A stretch of DNA of 64,000 bases from Parapristionchus giblindavisi (Eukaryota > Nematoda > Chromadorea > Rhabditida > Diplogasteridae), in contig CALSFV010000263.1 of assembly GCA_943737045.1 (NCBI GenBank), positions 580,001 to 644,000 on the forward strand, given 5' to 3'. The first letter of the stretch is position 1. Each line of letters opens with the position of its first letter. Positions 1 through 10,860 of this stretch are shown in pieces. The notes below the pieces were generated by a model. The model was not told the DNA's origin, ran no database searches, and worked only from the letters and a program-made list of their open reading frames with translations. A program made the position numbers and the translations under genes.

Positions 1-789
1 TACTATATCTTTATTCTCATCTTTCATCTCTAAAAAAAGTGAAAGGAGGAAATAGTTGCGTTCGACGACTAGTGTTCTGCCTATACTCTAGCTCTTTGAA
101 GATCAAAGATCATATTGTAGTTCGCGAGGCCCCGCAATCTTCCCTTCTGCCTTTCAAAGAAATATGGCTCGCGACAGAAAGTGTGTGTCACAGATTCAAA
201 TTAGCCCTGGTCCTTACCACAGTATTCTGGTCCAAGCCATTTTTCCTCGAAAGCAAGACAAAGGAGAGACCATTGTATTCGAGAGAGTTTGTATGTTGAG
301 CGGTCGTTCTTGCTTTGAAAGTCATGAGAACGCTGTGAGCAGTGTACTCCATAGAACACGTGTTGTATTTAACACTTTTAAGCTATTTTTAACTTAAAAA
401 GTTTAATATAACACTTCGCAGTTCCTCTAGAGTACACGTTTTTTTCTGTGTGTTCTTTGATGCTTGAAATAATTTGACAAATTGCCAAAATGTCTGGCAT
501 TATCGTGAAAAGGTCTCGCGACTTCCGGGAAACTGCGTCCGTCGCGCCCTCGCTTGAGCGAACTTTACACTGTTGCATGAACGCCTCCGACGTGTAGGTA
601 CTTTTTGGTAGTTTCACTGTCTAGTGAAATTCTATTCTTTAGACAGTTTATTGATGTGTGTGAGCCGGATTGTCCTTTAAGCACCGCTTTGGGGAAGCTC
701 TCTCAGAACGGCTCCGACGTGTGGGTACTTTTTGGTAGTTTCGCTGTCTACTCCAAGTGCATAGGATGCATAGCCACGGCCCGATGAAC

Positions 790-898
790 CATGGCTGGTA
801 TTTTTTCCAGCCTGGAACCCGGTAAATTTCCAGCCAGGACAATTGCGTGGTTCCAGGCTGGAAATGCAACCGGGTTCCAGGCCGGAATAAATACCAGA
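790..898. repeat. Short inverted-repeat element (MITE-like)
   Basis: The segment begins GGCTGGTATTTTTTCCAGCC and ends GGCCGGAATAAATACCAG. The motif CCAGGCTGGAA and its complement recur inside, so the whole folds on itself. No coding content. The family is not recognised. Confidence 0.6.
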
Positions 899-1210
899 GG
901 TGGGGGGTGAGAGCAGCCGACTTTCAAGTGGAAGGTTTACTGTTTGATATATGTTTCACGGTCTAGTCATAGTCAGTGCACCAGAGCTGTTGCTGGCAAA
1001 TGAATCCGGAACCTCCGTTATTAAAATAAAATAAAATTCGGTTTGAAGGTTGGGCACCATTAGATTTTAAGCACCACTCTGACCATACTCCCTCATCTCG
1101 CCGGTCAGCGAGAGATTCTTGCGTTTTAGTTGGCATACAGCCGAGAAACCATTCTTATCCATCATAATATCAGGAAATGTATTCTGATTGTGAGGAGATC
1201 CGGGCGTGAT

Positions 1211-1290
1211 GAAACTCTCCGCTCTGGCACCGCTCTCTCGTAGACTAAGAAAGCGAGAGAGCATGGTCAGAGCGGAGAGTTTAAAATTAG
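1211..1290. repeat. Hairpin MITE, CTCTCCGCTCTGGC family
   Basis: The left arm CTCTCCGCTCTGGC..GCTCTCTCGTAG is complemented by the right arm CGAGAGAGC..GTCAGAGCGGAGAG, with a short TAGACTAAGAAAG centre. This is the most repeated hairpin in the window. Clear relatives lie near 21653-21763, 50265-50371, 56187-56288, 60258-60378 and 61446-61537, and partial ones at 5370-5410, 34895-34953, 44263-44336, 54601-54680 and 58943-59045. Full copies end in a GCACACCCCGAGC-like tip. Confidence 0.75.
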
Positions 1291-2221
1291 CGTCCCTGAT
1301 AATGTTAGCGTGAGCCGCGTTATACAGTTTCGTCGTGGCACACGTTTTTCTCTGTTATCTTTATAAGATAAAGGCCGTGAAGCGGTTCCACCCCACTTCT
1401 GTACCTTTTAAAAGTCACGGAAACGAAAAAGAGGCGAGATAGTGTGCAAAACGAGGAGAGTTTTCTCTGATTTCCTTATCTTTTCGCTTATTTTGAAGAA
1501 TTGAGTGAGAATGTAGCAAGAAATTAAAAGTAATTTAACTGGAAAGCCACTATTTCCGTGAACAACAGTGAGAAAAATACATAGAGAGCCAGCTCGTGTT
1601 GGTATGATTATTGGTACTGTCAAGTTTTCGCAGCGTAATTATTAGTAGTCTTCGCTCTATTAGTGAATCGTTGATCTTGCTGGGCATACGGTAACTGACA
1701 GGTATACGGTAGCTGATAGGTGTACGGTATGTCCCAGACTACGGAAGGTACCTATTTTAACGTAGGTGGCCGTGGCCATAAATCTAACGCGTGATCATAT
1801 TGAAAGGTGGAATGTGTTGGCCCATCAATCTTCCTCGTTTTTTGTCTTATTATTCTTCTCACCCCATGATTACCGTAACCTCTTTCCGCTGTCTACCATC
1901 ACACAACCATTCCCCGCATACCAAGCATAATTCGCTCTGTCTGACTCTCTCCATTTCCCACACTCTCTCGCCCCACTCTAACCACCCGGGTCTCTCAATA
2001 ATCAGTGGTCTATCTATGGTCTCTGGCGGTCTCGACTCTCTCGTTTTCAATTGTCCCTCGTATTGGCATAGATTTCGCACAGTTCCTATCCAAGTATTCG
2101 CCAAGTTTGAGTGTTATCTTAGCGGGGAGGAAATAGGCGCTTTGCAGCGGAAATCGTCACAGTTGTGACTCATTCATTTGGAATGAACGCTGCAGGGCGT
2201 TGACATTACAGTTTGAGAGAG

Positions 2222-2293
2222 CGGAATAGGGAGAGGTAGAGGTAGAGGTAGAGGTAGAGGTAGAGGTAGAGGTAGAGGTAGAGGTAGAGGTAG
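2222..2293. repeat. (GGTAGA)n hexanucleotide microsatellite
   Basis: About ten near-perfect GGTAGA units. The same hexamer forms a much longer array at 58546-58757. On the opposite strand it gives a Leu-Pro open frame that is not a gene. Confidence 0.9.
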
Positions 2294-2897
2294 ATGACAT
2301 TTATGATATATAGAGTTCATAACTAAACTGGTTCTCAAACCCACACTGCATGCTTGCGCACAACAATAGCTACAGGCGTGTACTGAGGTACAGCATACAA
2401 AAATGCAATAACAAAGCATATGGTGTCATATTGCCCAATGTCCAGTTTGTAGCAGTTGACCCCACTTATCACACCACCCATTCTATCATGATGTTTATTA
2501 GGTTGTGAAGATTCTTCTACATTGTCTTGAGATTGCTCATTTACATAAGGTACTGTCCTTACCAGACTCTCTTAATGTAGCGCCCATTGCTATGATATAC
2601 CACCGAACTCAAGGAATCGAGATGGTAGTTCTGAGTCAGCGACTTACAGTATTTTTTTATTCCCAAAAAAACTTTTTAGTAAAATACTACTTTTTGTGTC
2701 ATCATGTTTTCATTGTCACCAACTTACTATCGCTTACTAAGAATACATTTGTAAGGAAAAAATTTTGCCATTATGTCATCGTATTTTGAAAGTTCATTGT
2801 TTTCCAAAGTACAGAATTACGTCATTAGTCGTTGTGCTGCGATTGAGGAAGTACGCCTCTGTTTTGCTGCAAATTCGCAGTGACTAAGACCCCTCCA

Positions 2898-3113
2898 ACC
2901 CCCGGAAACCATGGGTAGACTACGATTTTTTTCTATTGTTATTTAAACAAAGGATAGACTACGGGTCCATTGCTAGATAGGGTATATTGAATACATATCA
3001 AAAGAAGAAGGGTATTAATAGTAAAGAGCGGGTAGACTACGGTTCTTAGTTTTTTTTTGCGAGTTTTTAACAACAGCGATACTACGATTTGACTACGGTT
3101 TCCAGGGATCATA
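2898..3113. repeat. Inverted repeat with GGTAGACTACG motifs
   Basis: The left tip CCCGGAAACCATGGGTAGAC pairs with the right tip GACTACGGTTTCCAGGG. GTAGACTACGG recurs twice inside. It has no protein content and is probably a decayed MITE. Confidence 0.5.
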
Positions 3114-3340
3114 TAGTAAAGAATGGATGGAATACGATTGTTCTTTGGAATTGCTATCGCGGTTTCCAATTCTGTGGGAGCACACCTTCAGAGTACGGAA
3201 ACCGCTATCATTCAGTCGCTGTTGATCATGCACTCCTACTAATGGCATAGAATTCCCAGTAAAGGTAAAAGGGCAAAGGGTATTTCCCGTTATTCAAGGA
3301 ACACGAAGGAGATCACTGTATTCCATGTAGTCTCTGTTTT

Positions 3341-3436
3341 ATGACTCGCGCAGCCTGGGAATGCGGTGTCTGACGCGGTGGTGGTTAGGCATTCGAATCC
3401 ACGCGAACACCGTCTTCACACACCGACGCGAGTCAT
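3341..3436 (+). mobile_element. Small inverted-repeat element with tRNA-like interior
   Basis: The tips ATGACTCGCGC and GACGCGAGTCAT are inverted copies. Between them lies a stretch with a weak A-box-like sequence (GCAGCCTGGGAATGCGG) and a weak B-box-like sequence (GCATTCGAATCC). It departs from a real tRNA at several conserved positions, so it is a tRNA-derived or tRNA-like relic at best. Confidence 0.4.
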
Positions 3437-3442
3437 TCGGAA

Positions 3443-3556
3443 TGCATCGTTAATTTTGCCTTACCTTAAGTGCCTACGCCGCAACCTCCTCCGCCGCGTC
3501 TCCCTCGTTATGGCGGAGGTTACGGCGTAGGCACGTAAGGCAAATGTAACGATGCA
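3443..3556. mobile_element. Tourist-like MITE, TGCATCG tips (copy a)
   Basis: The terminal repeats TGCATCGTTA..GCCTTAC and GTAAGGCAAATGTAACGATG enclose a CGCCG-rich palindromic centre. No open frame. Flanks are less clean than in the other copies: the expected TTA is not exact on the left. Confidence 0.7.
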
Positions 3557-3910
3557 TAAGAGCCTCGGAAGTCGAGTGAGTGTGCTTCTGTCCCCACGGG
3601 TTAGTCTTCAGATGGCTTACTGCCCTCAACCTTCGTTGATTCTATTTTTAAAATGTGTGGCTGACTCGCATCTTTGATCTGGTAGTCTAGTGTTTGTAGT
3701 GCCTATCTACGGGTTACCCGCCGACAACAAACCCGCAGTGGACGGGAATTGTGTTCTGTATAGGGTGACAATGATGATTATGGAGTTTATGGTAAGGAGA
3801 GCCTAAACACAGAGAAAAAGTGTTAAATTAATACCCATTTGTTAGGGCGTGTAATGTGTAATGTATGTTCAACACTTTTTTGTGTTATATTTAACACCAT
3901 ATGTATGTTA

Positions 3911-4004
3911 TGCATCGTTACATTTACCTTACGTGAATACGCTGTGACCTCCGCCGTAACGACTCAGACGCGGCGTAGGCACGTATGGCAAATGTAACGA
4001 TGCA
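3911..4004. mobile_element. Tourist-like MITE, TGCATCG tips (copy b)
   Basis: This copy has tips TGCATCGTTACATTT and AAATGTAACGATGCA and is flanked on both sides by TTA (3908-3910 and 4005-4007). A 3-bp TTA duplication is what PIF/Harbinger (Tourist) elements leave; the assignment rests on that and on the palindromic form. Confidence 0.75.
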
Positions 4005-4486
4005 TTACTGTATCAACCATAGTTTCATCTTACACTTTTGTCACTGTGTATAGTGTTTGGTAGTGATCACTATCATCAACGTTTATCAAATGTGTGATAC
4101 CACTGTTCCCTGGGTGATCTATTGTCTAGTCTTAATGCTACCGTCTACCCCTACATTCTTATTCTCCGCCTGAGTGATCTTTCCTCTTGGTCTTAGGGGA
4201 AGAAGACCAAATATTCTGTTTGATCTGATCTGTTCCTCTTCGCTCTATTCATGATGTTTTTCGAATTTGATCGCGTTGTCTTACAAGGGAAGTGTAAGAA
4301 ATATCTTTTAGACCTATGGATGGGAGTATTTTTCCTCGATAGCTATAGGCAATATAAGGCCGTAACCAAAAAATCAGAACCTGGCATGCACTTTCCGATT
4401 TTATATAAATAATTATATTTTGTACATGTTTAGGCGATGAAATAAGACTCCCCCTGATAGAGCACTTGAAAGATTTCTAAGAACAT

Positions 4487-4558
4487 GGCGGCGTGGTGTA
4501 GTGGTAATGTGTTCTCCTCTTGATCACTATATGGGTGGTTCGAATACACCTATGGAGA
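4487..4558 (+). other. tRNA-like segment in left arm of foldback
   Basis: GTGGTGTAGTGGTAATG resembles an A box/D arm, and GGTTCGAATACACC resembles a B box/T arm, about 40 bp apart. CTTTTGCTGATT follows at 4564-4575. The T stem and acceptor do not pair as in a functional tRNA, so I call it tRNA-like rather than a tRNA gene. Confidence 0.5.
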
Positions 4559-5007
4559 TTTTTCTTTTGCTGATTTTTAAACGTTTCGGACTTGTAATTT
4601 TGATCAGAAAAAAATTAAATTCTTTTTCACAGTTTTTTATGTAGCTGTTGAACTTGAATTTTATCATTTATTATAATCGGCTATTCAATCACATTTGGAG
4701 CGTTTCAAAAATAATCTCACTAATTAATTGTCCCCGTGTAAAGGAAGAGTTGTTTAGAAAATTTGGTCAAACATTGTATGCACAAGTTATCAAAATGTTA
4801 TTCTTCAGTAGCCGCTTGGTGCAGATGAACTCTCCCAAAATTAAACGAAAAATTGCTAGTAAACGAAATGTTGCTTTATTTTTTGCATTCCTAAATGATA
4901 AAATACAAGTTCAACAGCTACATAAAAAACTGTGAAAAAGAATTTAATTTTTTTTCTGATCAAAATTACAAGTCCGAAACATTTAAAAATCAGCAAAAGA
5001 AAAATCT

Positions 5008-5076
5008 CCATAGGTGTATTCGAACCACCCTTATAGTGATCAAGAGGAGAACACATTACCACTACACCACGCCGCC
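5008..5076 (-). other. tRNA-like segment in right arm of foldback
   Basis: This is the inverted partner of the segment at 4487-4558, with the same A- and B-box-like motifs on the minus strand. It differs at a few bases, so the arms have begun to diverge. The downstream box is at 4988-4999. Confidence 0.5.
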
Positions 5077-5801
5077 ATGCTCTTAGAAATCTTTCAAGTG
5101 CTCTATCAGGGGGAGTCTTATTTCATCGCCTAAACATGTACAAAATATAATTATTTATATAAAATCGGAAAGTGCATGCCAGGTTCTGATTTTTTGGTTC
5201 CGACCTTATATTGCCTATAGCTATCGAGGAAAAATACTCCCATCCATAGGTCTAAAAGATATTTCTTACACTTCCCTTGTTAGGAAATGTTTTGATTGGG
5301 TGAAATAACATCCGTAAGGAATGATCCAAATGGAATTCACTGCCCCCCCCCCCCCGGAAACTCTCTCGTATATTTTGCCAGAGAATGTTGTCAGAGCGGA
5401 GAGATTAAACAAAATAAGGCATAAGGCAAAGGGGGGGGGGTGGCCAGAAACCGAAGAAGTGCCCACTCCTCATATTACGCTCTCTCTCGCTTAGTTATCT
5501 TTGAGCTTTGCGACTTTGAGCACCACATCAATCGAAAAGTTTCACCCTCGAAAACACTATCCCATAAAATTTTGTGATTTTGTGTTGACAGTTTCAAATC
5601 ATCATGGGGGATGCATTAAACACACGTAAAAGTGGTTTCGTCATTCTCACTTGGGTGGTATTACGGTAGTGGCAGTAACGGTGTCATCAGAACACAATCA
5701 CAAATCACATGATTGCCAGTTTAAGTGATCTTATCGCCGTTGCTATCAGTGATCCTTGCCTTTTTCAACGTTTGCGCCATTGCTCTCGTCGCGCGAGACA
5801 G

Positions 5802-5824
5802 CCCGCCCTCTCTCTCTCTCCCTC

Positions 5825-5874
<50 letters not shown>

Positions 5875-5950
5875 CCTCTCTCTCACTCTCTATCTCTCTC
5901 TCTCTGCCTCTCTCTTTCTCTCTCTCTCCCTCGCTCCCTCTCCCTCGCCC
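5802..5950. repeat. CT-rich microsatellite upstream of the neuropeptide gene
   Basis: About 150 bp of nearly pure (CT)n with interruptions. It ends just before the TATA box of the nlp-8-like gene. Open frames across it (poly Ser-Leu) are artefacts of the repeat. It may act as a GAGA-factor-like or open-chromatin element, but that is inference. Confidence 0.9.
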
Positions 5951-5963
5951 AACTCGCCTCCCC

Positions 5964-5971
5964 TATATAAG
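5964..5971 (+). promoter_or_regulatory. TATA box of nlp-8-like gene
   Basis: TATATAAG lies 81 bp before the predicted ATG, directly after the CT tract. A start of transcription near 5994 would give a 5' UTR of about 50 bases. Confidence 0.5.
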
Positions 5972-6044
5972 TTCATCCACTTAGTCAACTCCCCCCTTAC
6001 TCATCACTCGCCCCTTCAGGTAATACACACACATCTTCCACACT

Positions 6045-8961
6045 ATGAATTCGCCCATCATAGCCATGCTTCTGCTGCTCATTCAGGTACTTAACTTATG
6101 ACTTAAGGATTTAATTGCTTAAGGACTTAGGGAGTTAAGGACTTGGGGAGTTAAGGACTTAGTGAGTTAAGGCCTTAGTACCCTAAGGACTTGGGGATTT
6201 AGTGACTTAAGTATTTAATAGCTTTATGCAACAGGATAGCTAGCCGGTGTACCAGAATCTATTTCCCGCTAGTCCATTTTGAACAAATTCGAGACAAAAT
6301 TTCACCGGGTAGTTGCCAGATCTGCTATATGCCATGGGTCCCAATTAGTCATTGTAATTAGTGAATTATCTTAAAGACATCAAGTATTTAGTCCTTACAG
6401 TCTTAAGGTCGTTAAGGTCTTAAGGTCATTCATTTAAGTTCATTAATTTCGCATCATTGCCCGAGGGCAAGTGTTTACTCGCGTGTAATCTATTTCGAGC
6501 GACTCGCTTCACCCTCGTAAAAACAGTTTTCTTGTGACGGCCTCTAGACGTCATCTAAACCTTTAATTCCTTTAATTCTATTTCCGAACCCAGCGGGCAT
6601 ACTGAATTGGTCTTTGATCTTTGATCTTTAGACAAAATTGATCTTTGATCTTTAGAAAAAATTATCTTTGATCTTTGATCTTTAGACAAAATTGATCTTT
6701 GATCTTTACAAAAATTTATCTTTGATCTTTGATCTTTAGACAAAATTGATCTTTGATCTTTGGGTTCTTATCATGGCGAATATAACTTCCTTGTCTGTCG
6801 TTATCAGTGACTAGCGAAGGCAAAAATAAGCCATGAATAAGATAAATTATATTTGCAAAGGCATTTCGATGAATAATTTAATGGTGTGACTTTAAAATCG
6901 GAAAAACGGAAGTGATACAAGAGTGTTCAGAAGTAATATCGTAAGCACCAAAAATCAGCAGCAAAATACGCTATTCCACCATTTTTTGTTGCTTTGCTCC
7001 ATTTGTTTACCTAAAAACTGGTTTTTTGGTACGCAATTTCCTCCTTTTCCTCTCCGGATAACTTCTGACACACTTCATTACTTCATTCCTATAGTATTTT
7101 CAAGGAAAAACTAATTAATTTTTTTTTAATTTTTTAAATTTCAGCTCGCGTTGGCGGCCGCATATCCCTATGTGATCGTACCCGTAGAAGTGTGAGTTGA
7201 TTTTTGATCTTTGAACTTCTATCTTTGACCTTTCCAATTTGCATAGCTTCACCCTGCTAAAAATAGGGTGTACTATTGCTTATCACCTGGTTATGCGGTT
7301 GTAGCACTATGCAAAAAGATCATGACTGTGGGCTGATTATAATTGATAAGGAATTCCTTGTAAGGAGTCAACAAGTGTGACGTCATTATTCCAGTACGAG
7401 GATGATGTCACTTCCTATTGTCGAACATTCCTATTTTTAGTGCGCATTCACTCATTTTGATCACACTTGTGCATAGCACTTCAAAACACATATTAGGCAA
7501 ATAAAAGGGGGCGAGCACACTTCGCGGGAGGTCTCCTCATATCGCACGCTATTTCGCCCTGTGGAGAGAGCACAGTTTGGTGAAGAGACTGCAGAGATAG
7601 GGAGGGCGGTCTCTTCATTGTCCTGTGCTCTTTCGTAGACTATTTTTTTTAGAATGTGACGATAGAGTGTGTAACATGGTGAGGCGCAGACAAAATTGAA
7701 GCTTCTTTTAATTAACATGTTTTATTGCGTTACTTAATTTTTAACGTTAATGCAAGTGAGCATAGTACCTATGAATTAATATGTTTAACACTTTGTACAC
7801 TGAATTGATTTTTGATCTTTATTGTCCACAACCTAATTATCATTAATTAACATAGTGTGGAAGTGTCAGTTTGTGCAACCGACAGTTGAACGTGCCAAAT
7901 CCATAATTGCCTAAGGCTTCATTAGACAAGGGATAGGAACAAGTGGACGGGCATGGAAACATTTTGGGTGCATTTCCGATTTGAAAAAAAAATATGCCCT
8001 GTACAGCAAATTTTATCTACGCTTTGCACTATTCCTCTTACCACACTGACTATGAAAACAGAAAACTGTTTGCGAAACGATGATATATATGAATAGAGTT
8101 ACGGTGTAGTATTTGGGCAAATATAGATTGATTCGGATTATCGATTGATTTTCAGAGATAGCGACGCGTTGTTGAGTAGTGGTGACTCGACCGATCGCAC
8201 CAAGCGCTCCTTTGATCGTCTCGAAGCCCACGACTTTGGACTATACAAACGATCAGTGTGAGTTATTTATTACTCTCACAGGAAATTCACTTACATTTAT
8301 AATTTCTTAGTTTTCATTTTCTAAATTATAAGAAAAATCCTCATGAAAAGCAAAAAAATTTCTGATGTTCTGTTATAAACAGAAATTTTTTCTTTTGATT
8401 ACGATAGATCGATATCGATTGATTGATTGATTACATTATACAAATATTTATTTTTCAGGCCCTTGAAGCGAGCTTTCGACCGTCTTGACTTCTCCGACTT
8501 CTCGATGCGACGAAAGCGCGCCTTCGACAGGTACGGTAGCTGGTTCCCGAAGGGACCCGAGATTACTGTAGATCGTCTCTTATCGATTACTTTGCAGACT
8601 TGACTTCTCCGACTTCTCCATGAGACGGAAGCGAGCTTTCGACAGGTAACATTTTCATTTAATTTTGAATCAATCAATAATCGAATGCTTACAGTAACTT
8701 TGCAACTAATCAATATCTCTTACAGATTGGACTTCAGTGATTTCTCGATGCGAAGAAAGAAGAGCGTCGGAGACATGGTGCCCGCTGGAATCGAAAACGT
8801 CGATGATCTCGGTACGATATTAACGGGCTACGGTATCATTGATTGATCGGAGATTTTATTGATCGATTTCAGATGGAGCCAGCCGAACAGCACTGATTCA
8901 AGAGCTGGCCAACTCGATAAGAACGCTGCGCAACGTCAGAGAACAGGAAGAAAATCAATAA
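6045..8961 (+). CDS. nlp-8: Orcokinin-like neuropeptide precursor (NLP-8 type), 7 exons
   Basis: This gene encodes a 161-aa secreted prepropeptide. Exons are 6045-6086, 7145-7191, 8156-8257, 8459-8530, 8598-8645, 8726-8811 and 8873-8961; every phase joins and all introns are GT..AG. Residues 1 to about 20 are a hydrophobic signal peptide (MNSPIIAMLLLLIQ, then LALAAA), followed by YPYVIVP. Dibasic sites release SFDRLEAHDFGLY, and RRKR/RRKK frame three identical AFDRLDFSDFSM peptides. From memory, C. elegans NLP-8 yields AFDRMDNSDFFGA, SFDRMGGTEFGLM and a YPYLIFP-type peptide, so the order and motifs match. Exon 5 is exactly one 48-bp repeat unit between phase-2 introns. The tail (GASRTALIQELANSIRTLR) is not obviously a peptide. 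The ATG was chosen because it opens the signal peptide, 81 bp after a TATA box. Confident in family; the exact orthology is inferred. Confidence 0.88.
6610..6767. repeat. TTTGATC-based tandem repeat in intron 1
   Basis: Units of roughly 55 bp are built from TCTTTGATCTTTGATCTTTA plus GACAAAATTG and repeat nearly three times. Single TTTGATCTTT motifs also occur at about 7202, 7805 and 33220. It lies within intron 1 of the nlp-8-like gene. The minus-strand frame SKDQRS repeats only because of the tandem unit. Confidence 0.85.
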
Positions 8962-9427
8962 TATCTTTTCCCGATCAATCGATATTCAATCGATCGATAA
9001 TTGATCTTTCATGCAATGACCGTTGTAATAACCAGCATTCCTAATTACTTTATGATTATTCCTGCTTCGCTTTTACCGCATCTCTAATCTCTAATCATCG
9101 ACAGAGTACTGTAGCTTCCTGTATAGTTGAACAAATATTATTGATTGATCTCATATTCGCTAATCCCAAATCGATTACCGTATCGTCGTTCTCATTGATC
9201 TCTTGGTCCCGCCCTGCCTTCCGCCATATATACCGTATACCACACCATCACACCACCACACCACCAACTAAGTCGATTCCTCATATGCATATGTACTTTG
9301 ATGTATTGTCAGAATTGAACTGAATGAATGAAGTCTAACTAACACTGACGGATAAAGAAGCGAAGATGTGCGTGTTACATATGAATTTGAACGAGTATTT
9401 ATTTATTTATTTATTAATCTTACATTG

Positions 9428-9433
9428 AATAAA
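9428..9433 (+). other. Possible poly(A) signal of nlp-8-like gene
   Basis: AATAAA lies 467 bp after the stop codon. It is the first exact hexamer that I see in a plausible position, but AT-rich DNA makes chance hits common. Confidence 0.35.
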
Positions 9434-9658
9434 TGTGATACAAGTGAGGAAAAAAGGTAAAAGCGAGGGAGAGAACCGCACTATCGGCAAACAGTTCAGT
9501 GGGGAATAATCTTTATCGTTCATCAATGCAATAAAATCGACTTGCGAAATGCACATGCATAACAAATACGGCCACAGATCACTACTCACTTTTTTCTTCA
9601 TCTTCTTTTCCTTATTCAAAGCAAAGTTTCTTCATCATCATGAGAATATTCAGCCTAT

Positions 9659-9683
9659 AATATATATATATATATATATATAT
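9659..9683. repeat. (TA)n microsatellite
   Basis: A run of about 12 TA units in the intergenic region. Confidence 0.9.
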
Positions 9684-9839
9684 TTATTCACATTTAGCGA
9701 ACAAATGATGTGAAACAAAGAAATGAAGAGTAGTAATGAATGGAATGAAATTGTGATAATGGACTGAGCCTAGTTGAGGATATCAATAGGGGGAAAGAGA
9801 ACATGTAAGTGATGGACAGATAAGAACAGGACATGCAGA

Positions 9840-10118
9840 TCAGGCTCCTACATCAAAGGAGATTCTATTTTCGGGTTTTGTAAGCAAACGGGCCGCTCGC
9901 AAAAAGAAGCTATTGTGCCTGTATTGGAAACGGGACCCTGAATTGGAGAAGTTCAACCCATTTCTTGTAATGTATGTTTTGAAATAGTGATTTTTCTTAT
10001 TTGAAATCCTAAATTTGCCTCTAAGTAGTTTAATAGAAGTGTTAATGTCTATGATAGATCTACGGTGTTCGAGGGTTTCTAGATCAAGTTTTTCGTTGCG
10101 AACATTTGCCTGCGGCAT
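9840..10118 (-). pseudogene. LINE reverse-transcriptase C-terminal remnant
   Basis: The open frame reads NEKLDLETLEHRRSIIDI, then RNGLNFSNSGSRFQYRHNSF and LRAARLL. This matches the style of the region just after the RT domain in jockey/CR1-type LINE ORF2 proteins (L-x-LE-x-RR-x-x-x-D, then an FFxxRxxxxWN-like block). No RT catalytic YxDD is present, so it is a 3' fragment. The last 70 bp are mirrored by the hairpin at 10062-10208. Confidence 0.55.
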
Positions 10119-10208
10119 ATTTTCCCATGTTGATTTGAAACATGGGAAAATATGCCGCAGGCAAATGTTCGCAACGAAAAACTTGATCTAGAAACCCTCG
10201 AACACCGT
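10062..10208. repeat. Near-perfect 147-bp hairpin at LINE remnant end
   Basis: Two arms of about 70 bp are essentially identical inverted copies around a 7-bp loop (GATTTGA). The left arm is the start of the minus-strand LINE frame. Lack of divergence suggests a recent fold-back event or an assembly/chimera artefact. Confidence 0.8.
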
Positions 10209-10685
10209 ATAATGGGGGACATTAAGAATAATAAAGATAAATTATTAAACCATAAATTAAATTAATAAATTATTTAATTTGAAGAAAAAATCAAGGCGAC
10301 ATAGGGAACACCCGGGGATCCCATGTCAAGGAGGGGATTCTGCTGTACCGTGGGATGCAGAAAATATTTTTGGAAATTTAGTCAGCATCGCACCGATTTT
10401 GCTATTTTAACAGTCAGAAAAAATTGTCGTAATTTGGACATTTTAAAGGTTGAAGAAATATCAATCGGAAATAACAAACATTAGTGAAAAAAATGAATGG
10501 GTTATGTTATGCAGCGTGCAGCGCAAAAGGGACAACCGATATTAATAAATCAATAAATCAAAATTTTAATAAATTAATAATAATTGATACGGCAACAAGG
10601 GTAGTATTAGGAGGAAGCCTATGGTCTAACGCGCCGAATTAGGTATTAATCTTAAATAAACAATTTCATTGACAAAATTCCTGAC

Positions 10686-10860
10686 AGATGGCCGAGAAGA
10701 GTGTTGGAATGGCACCCACAAGGGCCAAAGCGATCAAGAGAAGACCCGAATTGAGATGGAAGGATGAATTTGTGAAGATCGGGCCAGGCTTTATGAACGT
10801 TGCAAGCAACGAGGATCAGTGGAACTATCTCATGTCACCGCAGATCCGGTGACCCACCGC
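10686..10860 (+). pseudogene. LINE ORF2 3'-end remnant, frameshifted
   Basis: Reading RWPRRVLEWHPQGPKRSRED and, after a frameshift, ELRWKDEFVKI matches the R-W-x-x-x-V-L-x-W-x-P-x-G-x-[RK]-x-x-G-R-P-x-x-R-W-x-D-D/E stretch typical of the extreme C-terminus of RTE-like LINE polyproteins. The frame is broken between the two halves, so this is a dead fragment. Confidence 0.55.

Larger units (their letters stand above)
4284..5279. mobile_element. 996-bp foldback element, CAAGGGAA tips, TTA target site
   Basis: Two arms of about 390 bp (about 4284-4671 and 4890-5279) are near-perfect inverted copies around a spacer of about 220 bp. The tips are CAAGGGAA and TTCCCTTG, with TTA directly outside at both ends (4281-4283, 5280-5282). 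Each arm contains a tRNA-like segment. The same tips and TTA flanks occur at 41633-42750 and 61670-62091 on different interiors. No transposase is present, so it is a non-autonomous element. PIF/Harbinger is the best guess from the 3-bp site. Confidence 0.8.
1..5800. other. Intergenic region without recognisable gene
   Basis: I see no exon chain or recognisable protein here on either strand. The open frames are short and not domain-like. What can be named is repeat sequence: hairpin MITEs, hexanucleotide arrays and a 1-kb foldback element, listed separately. The stretches 1-780, 1300-2200 and 2300-2890 hold nothing that I can identify, apart from a partial AACACTTTTT-type inverted motif near 365-415. 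Confidence 0.7.

Noticed and set aside
5709..6094. Ser-Leu-rich frames over the CT tract
   Set aside because: Three frames are open at once across (CT)n, which is expected of the repeat. The real exon 1 of the neuropeptide gene starts at 6045 in its own frame.
9840..10118. A host gene on the minus strand
   Set aside because: The motif pattern fits a LINE ORF2 C-terminus and no neighbouring exon chain exists.
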